A stretch of DNA of 60,000 bases, taken from Conus ventricosus (Eukaryota > Mollusca > Gastropoda > Neogastropoda > Conidae). Shown piece by piece: positions 1 to 12,000 of this stretch (its first letter is position 1; every line of letters begins with the position of its first letter). The stretch is from positions 92,221,711 to 92,281,710 of the forward strand of contig CM031607.1 of the NCBI GenBank assembly GCA_018398815.1, read 5' to 3'. Under the pieces are notes generated by a model that was not told the DNA's origin, did not search any database, and saw only the letters and a program-made list of their open reading frames with translations. Position numbers and translations under genes: made by a program.

Positions 1-56
1 TGGACCACTCGGACGTCTGCAAGATCATGGACGACTTCATCAGGTACCCCATGCAG
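1..56 (+). CDS. Tudor gene exon 1 of window (partial)
   Basis: The frame starts at base 3 and reads [18 protein letters not shown]. The exon ends at a CAG|gtgagc donor in phase 0. Its left side is cut by the window edge. It belongs to the linker before the SN-like half of the first, incomplete eTud unit. Confidence 0.7.
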
Positions 57-2226
57 GTGAGCGGGAGGGGGGGGTGACCTTCAACACACAGGTTCTGTCG
101 TTTAGGGCTTTCTCAGGCATTGATTTCGCAGCCCCCACCCTCATACCCCATCCCATGATGTAAAAAATAACGTGGATTTTAGTTTGTTTTCTTCTGTTCC
201 AAATCATTTTTTTTTCTTCCGTGAATTAGCGTGTATTTTTGTTTGTTTTCTTGTTCTTTTCATTCATGTGTGTGTTATAATAGTATGGGTTGTATAGTAG
301 GACAAAGAGACCGATGGGAATGTGCCTGGTCAAACCATTTTTGTTTTAATCTGATGTGTGAAAGTAATGTTAGCTGCACAAGTGCAGGTTGTTCTTGCCT
401 CTAGGTGGTTCAGGGAAAGCCACACTGACCAGATGATAAGCTACCCTGAACAGAAACATTGTAAAGGTTATGAACACTGAAAGAAGTAGTCTTGGTGTGT
501 TGTTGTTATTGTTGTTGTCGTACCATGACTAAAAGACTCCAGGGATCGTCCAAACAGCCAAAGTGCTTGAAAGTTATGGTGCAAATGCTGGGATGAGAAC
601 ACAAGTGTTGAAAAGACAAGGTGTCGGGACGGAAGAAACCCTAGTCACTGACGCTGTGTCGAGCTCACTGCCTACACAGCTGTGACCTTCGGTTGCAACT
701 GTTTGGTGTTGCAGGGCAGATGGGTGTTGCACACTGGTGCACTGTTTGGTGTTGCAGGGCAGATGGGTGTTGCACTGGTGCACTGTTTGGTGTTGCAGGG
801 CAGATGGGTGTTGCACTGGTGCACTGTTTGGTGTTGCAGCGCAGATGGGTGTTGCACTGGTGCACTGTTGGGTTGCAACGGCAGATGGGTGTTGCACTGT
901 GCACTGTTTGGTGTTGCAGCGCAGATGGGTGTTGCACTGGTGCACTGTTTGGTGTTGCACGGCAGATGGGTGTTGCACTGGTGCACTGTTTGGTGTTGCA
1001 GGGCAGATGGGTGTTGCACTGTGCACTGTTTGGTGTTGCAGGCAGATGGTGTTGCACTGGTGCACTGTTTGGTGTTGCAGGCAGATGGGTGTTGCACTGT
1101 GCACTGTTGTGGTGTTGCAAGGCAGATGGTGTTGCACTGGTGCACTGTTTGGTGTTGCAGGGCAGATGGTGTTGGAGATGAGGTAAGATAAGACTGGCCG
1201 CAGGGTTTTTTTTTTTCTTGGAACATTTATCCCAGTGAAGATTGTCTTTGACTTTGTGTTTTGATTAACGCACTGTCGTGTCTGTACGGCAGGCTATGGA
1301 AGTGACCCTGTCTGATGTGGTACCTGTGGAAGGACAGTGGTCCAAGGAGGTAAGTCGGCATCGACATATTCAGGAACATGATGAACGTTTATGTCGTAAT
1401 ACGGGATGATTTGGTTGTAGATATGTGCAGGGTTCGTACAGAGTCCTGGAAGTCTGGAAAAAGTATGGAAAATGAAAAAAAACATTTCCAGGGCTGGAAA
1501 AGTCTTGTAATTTGTGGCCATGGGTCTGAAAAAGTCCTGGAATTTTGTATAAGATGTGCAAACTTTTTCATGATGTCGAATTTTGCTTTGATGTTTCTTA
1601 CAAAAACATTGAAATAGGAATAAAAAACAGAAATTAAATCAACGCACAATGATCGCGGTTTTCAGATTTCCTCGGGCCCGGGAGGTTTAGATGACAATTC
1701 CCAAGGGAGGTAATTTGTAACTTCAATTTTGATCAAATTACCTCCCTTGGAAATTAACGCTCGCGACGTTTGTAAACTTTTTTTAACTAGTTTTTTTTTT
1801 AATTTAAAAAAATTTTTTTTTTTCCTCCAACCAGTCTCTTACACACCATGCATAGTCTATATGTTCTCTTACAAATGGACATGTTTTTTGCTGATTTTAG
1901 TGTTTGGCATTTAATACAGAGTCTGAGTTCGTTAATGTTCAAATGTGTGGTGTATTGGCACACTCACTCTGATAAAACTGGAAAAAAAGAAATGGCAGTT
2001 TGACTTTTCTCTGTTCAGGTTGATGAAAAAATTATTCTAAAACAAACTTTTTTGTTTTCTTTGCACAAAAAAAAATTGTAAGTAATTTTTTTTCATCAAC
2101 CTTAACACAGAAGTATCAAACTGCTGTTTCTGTTTTCAATTTTTACGCAAGTATTGTAACCTTGAAATAGAAAAGGCACTCCTTGAAAACTTGAATTTTG
2201 TTCTTGGAAGTCTGTAGGAACCCTGT

Positions 2227-2275
<49 letters not shown>

Positions 2276-3652
2276 TCTAACGCACTCGCTCTCTCTCTCT
2301 CTCTTATCAAAAAAATTATGTCAAAATTTAAATACGGGAAATTTAATAGAGAGCACATTTGGGTTGTAAGTACTCGCCATGTTGAACATCCAACAAATTA
2401 AAATGAAAGGACAGTTGAGAGGGCCGCGAGGCCTAGCGTCCTAACTACCTGACCTGACCTGACCATATCTCTCTCACACACACACACACACACACACTCC
2501 CACAAACACACACACACACTGTCTGTCTCTCACATACCTACACCCACACATGCGTGCGCGCACTCACACTCACACTTACACACACACCGTCTCTTCTCTC
2601 TCGCATACATAGACCATGGGTCTAGGGTCCTTTGAAGTCCTTTAAAGTCCTTATATTTAGAATTTTCAGAAAAGGCCTTTTAAAATACTTTAATTTGACC
2701 AAGAGGTCCTTTAATATTTTGTCAAGGGCCTTTAAAATGCAATTTGGTCAGTTAAAGTCTTTTAATTTTGCGATACAAAAGAATACTTTCGGTTGCGGAA
2801 AAGAACTTCAGGTATGAAATCAAAAGATTGGCATTTCTGTCGGGTCGCGCAAGCAGACGATGCTTCTCACAGCCAGTTTCCCCTCGCAAGTCTCGCGTTC
2901 GAGATTTGACGATACTTCCAGGCGCCATTTTGCATCGTTCACACGTGTTTTACCTGCTGAAAATTTTGAGCCCAGTTTTTCGTCCACAATGCTGGCAAAT
3001 GTTCTTTTCAAGATCGTTGGCTGAGAGACAAGGATTACAAGGACTGGTTGCAGAAAGTTCTGAGCGACAAACATGTAGCGCGCTGTGCGTTTTGCGATTG
3101 CTCCGTAAACATCGCCTCAGTGGGAGAATCCATGCTAAAGCAACACGCAAAAAGTGTGAAGCATCAGAAGAAAGAGAAACAGCATCAAAGTGACAGTAGA
3201 TGCAGTGTTGCTGATTTTTTCGCTGTTGGTTCAACGCAGCCCCAGAGTCATGATGATTCACAGCCAACTTGACAGCCTGAACCGACACATGTTTCAGCGT
3301 CCACTCCAAGCACGTCTGATAAAGACCTGTGTGTGTGGTGTGTCAGACCTGTGTACCTCTACAGAATCATGAATAGTTTCCACGGAAATGGTCTGTTAAT
3401 TATGGTCCTACGGTCATACAATCTCGAACCATGGAGAGGGGAGGTGAGGGGAGGGGGTGGACAAAAAAAAAAGGTCGATAGTGACAGCCCAGGCAAGGGA
3501 AGTAAACAGAGTAGATAAGCTTGTTCTGATTATGCCCCCTTCTGTCAGACATGCATGCTGGTTCCATCCCTTACACACACACACACACACACACACACGC
3601 GCGCGCCGCGCGCTCACTCACACACACTGGCTCACTCACACACACTCGCTCG

Positions 3653-3700
<48 letters not shown>

Positions 3701-3704
3701 CATC

Positions 3705-3737
<33 letters not shown>

Positions 3738-3769
3738 GCTCACTCACACACTCGCTCACTCACACACAC

Positions 3770-3805
<36 letters not shown>

Positions 3806-3830
3806 GCTCACTCACTCACTCACTCACTCA

Positions 3831-3900
<70 letters not shown>

Positions 3901-4554
3901 CAGAGCAAGGCAACCATCATGACTAAGTGAAAGGCCTGCCTGGTTTGTGAAACCCGACACTCATGCTAGTTTAGTTGCTGGGCAGTGCAGTGGTGGAAGG
4001 TGAGGATAGGACAATTGAACAGATAAGGGAAGGGGGAAACTGAAAAGGATAGCTGGTGGATCCAGAGTATGCAGTGGCTGTGACTACTGACAGTTGAGCT
4101 CCAAAACTAGACTTGGGTCGCCTTGACCACTGAAAGGTGAAGTGAGGGGTAAACAGGTCTGGTGGTGTGAGTGTGCGTGGGTGCTTGCATGAATGTGTGT
4201 GAGGAAGAGATCCACACCCTCAAGAGGAGAAAGACAGCCACTGGAAAGGATGCCAAACAGTTGCTGTTTGAAGCTGATGCACTATGCCTCAAAGCCCAGC
4301 AGCAACGCAGCTTGAGGCTCTTAGGACAAGCCAATGAACTGAGTAGTTCTTCCAAAAATAAACAAGAAACAGTGACCCTCTTAGAGAAGGAACTTGTCAA
4401 CAAACAAGAAGAGCTGAAGCAAATGTGAAAAACACAGACAGTAGAAGATATTTCGGTAGGTCATGTTTTATTTTGGTAGGGTCCTTTCATTGGTCCTTTA
4501 AAGTCCTTTTTTTGGTTCATAAGGGATACCTGGGATGCATGTAGACGCATACAC

Positions 4555-4597
<43 letters not shown>

Positions 4598-6043
4598 CTC
4601 TCTCTCACTCTCCTCTCTCTCTCTCTCTCTCCTCCTCACTGTCTCTGCGTGAACCTTCATTGTCCAACCGCAGGCTGAAACTGTCTTTGAATTATTATAT
4701 CCGACTGTTCTCAGAACCGCAGAATCCTGCCTATGACTGTGTCTTTGGCCCTCCGTTCCAAAGTAAGTTTGAAAACAACCCGAAATGTATTCCGCCGTTT
4801 GGTCTTCGTATGCGGCCTCACGTGCGGAATGCAGGTCTAGACCTAGGAGTTGTGTCCGATTTTTCCAAGTTTCCGGATCAACCTCCGTGGACCTTTTTCA
4901 CACCAGAGATTCGTTTCGATCTTGCAGCTTTTCGCAAAGAGTCTACCAGCTCTCTGGCGTACAAGGCTTTGTATGCTGAGCTCTGTTCCAAATTCCCATC
5001 CTATCAGAAAGTTTTCACTGAAGGTTCCAAGTCTGAGGATGGAGTGGCCTGTGCAGCCTACTGCCCTGGGGCTCCTTCTCAGATACTGTTGGAACATATA
5101 CATTCAGATGCTTCTGTCTATTCCGCTGAACTTACTGCTCTGGTTCTGGCTTTGAAGATAATCTCACATTCTTCGAAGAGGGACTTTCTGGTTCTGTCGG
5201 ATTCGCTGTCAGCTTTGGAAGCCATAGCTGGCCGCAACCTTCAGCATCCAGAACTTTTATTATTTTTTGAACTTTTTAGCAAGTTGAAAGCGGACGGTTA
5301 CAACATTACTCTTGCTTGGGTTCCTGGTCATGTTGGCATCGCGGGAACGAAATGGTTGATCGTTTAGCCAAGAACGCCACAAGAGAGAAACTGTCCAACA
5401 CTTATATCCCCTGCTCAGATGTGAAACCCAAAATTAACGATTATGTGAGAGACCTCTGGCAGGAGGATTGGAACGCACAGACGAATAACAAACTCTTTCA
5501 GATCCGTCCAAACCTTAAGGACTTCCTCCCATCTACGTCGGGTGGTCGTAACGAGGAAACGGTTCTGTGCCGGTTGCACACCGGCCATTCGTATTTTACC
5601 CATTCTTACCTTTTAAAGAGTGAAGAAGCTCCGTGGTGCATTCCATGTCATGCGCCACTCACAATGAAACATGTTCTTTTAGAGTGTTGGGATTTGCACG
5701 ATGTGAGACACAAACATTTTACAGCGGACTCCATGAAGATCCTGTTCAGGGATGTCCCGCCTGATGTGATCCTTGAGTTTTTGAGAGAGATTAACATTTT
5801 TCATCTGATTTAAGATTTTACGGCAGAAAGATTTTTAACAAAGTTTCTGGTGCGTTTGTAGACGATGTCATTTAACGAGATGTGTGAAAGGTTGTTTTTT
5901 TTTTATTTATTTATTTTTTTTAAATGACTGGTGAGTTGATTTTAACGTGGTGACAGCCCTGATGTGGCCCTTTGCGGTTGGCTGGGCTATAAGCAACATT
6001 ATCTTATCTTATCTTATCCGTGTCTCTGACTTTTTCACGCATG

Positions 6044-6085
<42 letters not shown>

Positions 6086-9000
6086 ACAAAATTTTTTGGT
6101 AAGTATTGAATGCCCTGCTATCATTAAAGCAGTTCTTTTCTGGTGTGTTTAGCATGGTAATCACATACAGAGGTGCACGCACACACACATTCTGGGGTCT
6201 GGAACAATTATGAAAAGCCCTGGAAAAAATCTGGAAAAAGTATGGAATTTTGTTTGGTCACATCTGTATGAACCCTGTATGTGGTAAGTGCACTGTTGCA
6301 ATATTTTCCTTGTCAGTTGGTTCATACATTTATGATGTGAATTGTTTTCTCTTTACATATTTATGGTATTGTTTTGTCTTCGTTCTGTTGCTTGTATGTG
6401 TGTGCAGGCTTCTGTTTATCACCGACTCGTGTGTGTGTGTTGTGTTGGCATCAGTGTATCCTTATAAGACAGTCTTGTTGTACTGGAAAGATGAAGTGGC
6501 AACGTTACCAACTCTTGTGAAATGTTTGTGCAGGCTAATGACTGGTTCCGCTCAGTTGTCGATCTCCAGCTGTGTCAGTTCCGGGTGATAAATACAGGTA
6601 AATGCAAATTCCTCGCACAGGTTGTGTTACCATCTCTCATTCGTACCATCTGTTGCAGGATCTTTTTTTTTTCATTTGTTTTATTTCCAGTATTAGTCAG
6701 TGATACCGTTTTCACTTAAGAGCATGCATATTTGGAGAACCTATTTCAGTCTTGTACTTTTGGAATTCAACATTACCATGTAGTATATTTTCCAAGAAAC
6801 AGGGAGATGCATAGGGTTTTAAACTCGATCTATGCCCTATGAAACAGTTTTGTGATTGTAAACTTCAAGTTGAATGTACTTATTACCACTTTAGACGATT
6901 GCGTTTTGAACTCAAAGCAGAAGAATGTACCGTAGATTTTATGGGTAAGTATAGTCATGATGGAACAGATTCTTACAACTGATGCTGGTGTTTGTAATTT
7001 CTTGATGTAATATCAGTTGTGGTAAATAGTAAATGTTGGTCTTGTGATTTTTAATATTTTTCAAGGTAACTGTCATTTTGTCAGACGTGGGAATCTTCCG
7101 CCTTTCGGCGGAATTCCGCCTTTTTGGAGGCCTCAGAGGTCATTTTTGAGATCGATGCAAATCCGTTGAGAAAACTGGGGGGGTGTATGTATAGTGACGT
7201 TTGTTTTTCGTAAGCAAAAGCTTGGATCGCGATTTTGTTCTCGATCGGTTTGTTCTCAAATGGAAAACTTCCGGCTCGTTTGGGCACCCAGGACAGATTA
7301 CAGTGAATAATGGAATTCGGCTTACCGAAACTACAAAGAAGGGAAGTAATCACTTAGCTGTGAAAAGTGCCATTTGCGGATTCCGGCGCCATATTGTCTT
7401 ACAAGTTGCACGTCCAAAGTTCCGAAGTCGTCAACATGTTCCGACAAATCACCGAGAATGAGAAAGTTTTGGCCACGGAGATCGATTCCTCTGTGAAAAA
7501 CAAGTGGAACTGGAAGTGGCTGGAGGAAGATGTGCGTACAACAGTGACTTTATCGTGTGGTAAAGAGACCGTTAGCCACGAGGTGAAGATCCGTGTGGGA
7601 AAATAGAATAAAAAGCTTGTTATTTTATTTCTTTTTTTCTTGCCAGTTTATGCATTTCTGGGGTGATTTTTAGATACTGAAATATGAAAAATGCCCCTGG
7701 TGCATTGCCAGGGGCATTGCCCTGGACCCCACCGGGGGCCTACAGCGGCCCCCGGACCCCTGCCTAATTTTCCGCCTTTTTCACTTTTTCTTATTCCCAC
7801 CTCTGATTTTGTGTAGAATGACTTTGGGCACTGGGTAATTTTTAAAGCGGAAAGATTTTGTGACTTAAACTTAGTGCTTTCATGGTGCATCCTCCCAGTT
7901 CATAAGCCCTCAAAAGTTGTACAGTGCACAGACACACAGGTCTAGGTCATGGGATGGACCTGTGTTGGCACATAGCCACGATCAGATAGCATGTGAGTGT
8001 GACATTGTTTCACGTTGACCGAAGCCTTGAAGCTAAGAATCTGGAAAAGATGGCCGATTGTGTTTGTTGCGTTTAATCCGTGAGTAAAATGCTTTCAGGC
8101 GTGAGCGCCAACAATCTGATGGGAGTGCTGTATGCCCGCAAAAGACACCAACAGACTCTCTTGTGTCAATTATGAGCTGGTCAGACGTGGCTTTGCCAAA
8201 AGCACTGGAAAGTGGTGAGTGCGTCATGTTGGTTGGTGTGTGTACGTGCGTGTGTGTGTGTGTGCTCGCACACGTAGAGCTTTCTTTACATGGCTGTGTG
8301 GTGGGAGGTTTTTGCAGTCTTTCTTTAGCCAGTTGTGTCTTGCGTCTCTGGTTCCAGCATTCGTAGTGGAGTAGATGGTACCCTGTTATTTTGACTGAAC
8401 TCCAAACATGTAGGGGTGACGAGGTATCGGAGAATTGAACACATGTAGAAAGAACCTAAGTACTGGATAGTTCAGAAAGAGCAGTTCTGCGAAGAAGAAA
8501 ACGAAATTTGATTGATGGTGTAACAAAAGGAAAACGACGATGAGGTCTGCATGAAAAGAGAAGAGACAGTAGTAACAGTTGACAGTTGAAATTAAGTATG
8601 CAGAAATATGTTCATGTCTTTGAATAAACATGAGCATGTGCTGATCGTGTTTGTTCTTTGTGGCTCACAGGTCAAGTGAGGAGTCCTTCCAGGGAATCAC
8701 ACTCGGTCTCCAGGTGAGTTACCTTAATTACAAGGTAAATAATGTGATGTACTTCCATGGAATCACACTAACACATCCATCCTGAAATTAATCCATTTAT
8801 AGTAATTGCCAAGTTCTAAATCTCTGCAGCAACACCTGTTTTTGGACATTCTCCAGTTTGTTGTGGGGGGGGGGGGGGGGGATGTTTTGATGTATAGACA
8901 TTTCAACACTGAATTATTTTAATTAAGAATAAAACATTTAGTGATCATAACGCGTTCATTCGAGGGCTCATGATTATAGAGTAAAGTTTGGCATGATGGG

Positions 9001-12000
9001 AACTGTTCATTATATTGGTGTGTTGCTTCAGGTGGCCAAGTCGCCATCATCAGAGTGTGCTACCGCCATCTCTGGCGCCTGTCGTGCGGCTGCCTGGTGG
9101 AGTCTTCCGGTGAGCCTGAGGCAGCCCACTGCTCTGACGAGCCTGCCCAGCACTCCACGGAACGCAAGGATGCTGGTGAACAAAGGGCGACCAGTGGAGG
9201 TGTGTCCCAGACAGTGGAGGATGAGGAGGAGGAGGAGCTGGGTGATGGGGAGAGCAGCAAGCTGAGTGAGCACGCCTTGGAGGTGGTGGTGAGCAGTTAC
9301 CAGTCCCCTCACCTCTTCTACATCCAGCAGGAGGAGACGCAGAGTCACCTGCACAGGTGGGTGGGGGTGGGGGTGGACAGGGAGAGGACGAACGTGACGT
9401 CAGTTGGAATTATACACTTCAACACGATGATGATGACCACCTCATTTGTGCGTTTTGATGATGATGAAAGACTTGAAAAACTGGTATAGTGCATGGTTAT
9501 GATAATGATCATTGTCACATACAGTGAAAAGGTCTCGTGTATAATGGTGTGGAAAGGGGATTTAGTACATGGTGACGATGACTGTCATGTTAGGGGGGAA
9601 GGGGATCAAGAGTATGGTGATGATGTACTGGAAGCTGTAGAAAGGGGATTTAGTGGTTGGTGTTTGGTGATGATTGTCAGAGTAAGTGGACAGGGCATTT
9701 ACTGCATAGTGAAGATGATTCTTGCTTGTAGTAGAAGGGGAATGGGGCGCACAATGATGATGACTTGACTCGTCAAACAGAATGGGGATCTAGTGTGTTG
9801 TAATGATAACTTGACTCGTCAAACAGAAAGGGGATCTAATGTGTTGTAATGATGACTTGTGTTAAGAGGAAAGGTGGCCAGAGCATAATCACGATGGTGA
9901 TGACCACGTCGTTAGGTGGAGAATGGCCTGGTGCATAATCACGATGGTGATGACCACTTTGTTAGGTGGAAAGTTGGCCTTGTGCATGACAATGATGATG
10001 ATGAAGTTGACCCGTTTCATTGAAAAGGAGAAACGTTGCCCAGTGTGCAATAGTGATGACAGTCATGGCCATTTCATTGAGAGAAAAGATGGCCGCCTGT
10101 TGCATAATGATGATGGTGATGACCATTTTCATTGAGAGAACACTTCACCATTGACATGATTAGGATGGTTGTGACTGTTTGAATAAGAGGAGAGGTGGCC
10201 AAATATACAATGATGATGGTGAAGTTCATTTTATTGAGAGGAAAGGTGGCCTTGTACAAATAATGGATGGTGGTGATGACCATTCCGTGGAGAGGAATGG
10301 TGCCCAGTGCTTAATGTTGCTGCTGCTGATTGGTAACAGGTGATCTAAAGCACAGCGAACACAGGTAACAATGGCAAGAGGTTTAACTACCAAGTGTTAA
10401 CATTTGAAAGTGGACAGGAGAAACCAAATTGCTGTTTGTTCCAGTTTGACTTAGGAGCTGTATTTTTCATTGTGATGAAACACTTGTTTATTCAGCCTAT
10501 CGGCAAAGGTCTTTCATCCAGCTGTTTATTCAGCCTATCAGCAAAGGTCTTTCATCCAGCTGTTTAGGGTGGATCATGTTGCTGTTTGATGTTGCATGTT
10601 TTAAGTGATTTTTGTGTTGTATTGTTTTTTCTTTTAGAAAACGATGATTGAGAATAATCCCCTAGAATTTTGATTTAGGAGTCTTAAAAAGGCTTTTTTT
10701 TTTTTGATTGGAAGATGATGATAATGATGCGAGGACCGGGATAATGGTTGACTTTCAGACTGATGGCGGATATGAAGTGCTATGAGAGGATGCGCCCTGC
10801 AGCCGTGACTGGGCGGTGGGGGAGTTCTGCGCCGCCAAGAGAGGTCGAGACCATCGCTGGTACAGGGGATGCATTGAGAGCATCCAGGATGACAAGACCT
10901 ATCGGGTGTGTGGGGTTTTGTCATCTCGGGGATGTGATTATGTGCATTTGTATGCATATGTGGATGGGAGTGGGCCCATGTCCATATCAGAGTGTGTGCT
11001 AGTGTATGTTTTTTTTCCGCTGTGCTGTATTTAAATGTGTCTGTCCTATTCTACTGACATATCTGTTTTGTCAGTTTTTACTGCTGATTGCCTCATATGC
11101 ATTCATTCAGTTATGATGATGATTTCCTTTTATTTTGGAATCATCGGCATTCTAGAAGCCCCTAACAAGTATTGTGGAAAAAGAGTGTCATAGGAATCCC
11201 TGTTATTAATAGTTTGGATCATGAGTTTAATCTTCTACAGGAGGCAGGGTTGACTTGGTACTGCCATCACTCCTGTTCAAATAAGAGAGCAAAAACAGGA
11301 AAACCCATTGAATAATCCATCTTGAGCCGAATTTGAGATGATACGTGATTGCTCATTCGTTTTTCATTGCCCTGAATGTTGTTTATCTTGCCTGAAGAAG
11401 ACCTGAGAGGTTGAAACGCGTCAGGTTTTGTCCCTGTTATCAGGCAAATTGACTTTAAATTCCTTTTGAAATTGGCAACAGCTGAAACTTGCTGGTTGTG
11501 TGTGTGCATGTGCAGGTGAGACTGGTGGACTATGGCCATATTGAGACCGTCCAGGCAGGCAACGTGCAACCTCTGAAGAGTGTCCACGGGAGGCAGGAGT
11601 GCTTTGTGGAGCGCTGCCACATCACCGACGTCATGCCCACGGGCACCGCGGACAGGAGCCAGTGGTCGCAGACGGCCAAAGAGTTCATGAGTAAAGCCAT
11701 CGCTATGAATCCAACCTGCTACGTCATTCTGAAGGTAATGCTTCAGGCTCTCTGTCAAACCTGTCCGCTTTTGGTTCAGTTTGTTTTAGATATGTGTGTG
11801 TGTGTGTGTGTGTGCTGGTGTTTGACTCCATACTTTTTCTTTGTTCTTTTTGTGGGGGGGGGGGGGGGAGACAGACAACTCCTTCCAGCCCAAATTGTTT
11901 TTCTGTTGCCTGTGTCTTCCTGCTGCTTCTTCTCCTCTGTTCTGCAGCCTCCTCATCCTCCCAGCCCTGTTTCCCCTTGTTGGTAGTGGTGAGAGTGCCT

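Larger units (their letters stand above)
2615..4541 (+). mobile_element. Nested DNA transposon remnant with zinc-finger coding fragments
   Basis: The insert begins CATGGGTCTAGGGTCC and ends GGATACCTGGGATGCATG, with weakly matching ends. The host sequence TAGAC is repeated on both sides (2610-2614 and 4542-4546), and the uninterrupted equivalent is seen in copy 2 near 20,010. Two coding remnants are readable on the plus strand. One, at about 2990-3271, is a zinc-finger-like region with [19 protein letters not shown], then C-x2-C, G-E-S and an H-x6-H pair. The other, at about 4170-4428, is a Gln/Lys/Glu-rich, coiled-coil-prone tail ending EELKQM and a stop. The middle is swollen by CA microsatellites. 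Confidence 0.65.
4650..6018 (+). mobile_element. Non-LTR retrotransposon (LINE) 3' fragment: RNase H, zinc motif, 3' tail
   Basis: A 5'-truncated LINE sits in the older DNA element; the host sequence resumes at 'cgtgtctctgac'. The coding part (4660-5813, broken once near 5340) covers an RNase H domain with [23 protein letters not shown] and VPGHVGIAG, then [11 protein letters not shown], then a C-terminal C-x2-C...H...C motif ([17 protein letters not shown]). After the stop at 5813 comes a 3' UTR ending in 'gctataagcaacattatc' and TTATC repeats. RNase H plus a terminal zinc motif fits I/Nimb/Ingi-type LINEs. The first RNase H acid, usually Asp in T-D-G-S, is Glu here. Confidence 0.8.
1428..6277 (+). 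mobile_element. Composite DNA transposon with CAGGGTTC termini (copy 1), carrying nested insertions
   Basis: The left end is CAGGGTTCGTACAGAG; the right end, read in reverse complement, is CAGGGTTCATACAGAT, giving terminal inverted repeats of about 15 bp. The element is flanked by a 6-bp direct duplication TATGTG at 1422-1427 and 6278-6283. Its framework matches copy 2 at 18,860-20,305: a left half with fold-back sequence, a CA tract, a CT tract and a shared right end. It is longer than copy 2 because it contains a second element (2615-4541) and a LINE fragment (about 4650-6018). No intact transposase is visible. It lies in the Tudor gene intron between exons 2 and 3. The superfamily is unsettled: 6-bp duplications do not fit hAT (8), PiggyBac (4) or Tc1 (2). 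Confidence 0.8.

Noticed and set aside
574..1226. Six overlapping open frames with repeats such as [14 protein letters not shown] or [15 protein letters not shown]
   Set aside because: Product of the 41-bp intronic minisatellite on both strands.
3414..3930. His/Thr and Cys/Val repeat frames
   Set aside because: CA/GT microsatellite read in frame; the same applies to 47,138-47,466 and 50,819-51,190.
9055..9489. Single-exon reading of the 144-codon frame beyond 9356
   Set aside because: The last part is Val/Gly/Arg-rich intron sequence after a good gtgggt donor, and exon 7 continues the Tudor domain from that donor.
9493..10135. Met/Asp/Ile-rich open frames in Tudor intron 6-7
   Set aside because: Translation of degenerate GATGAT-rich repeats; no splice borders or homology.
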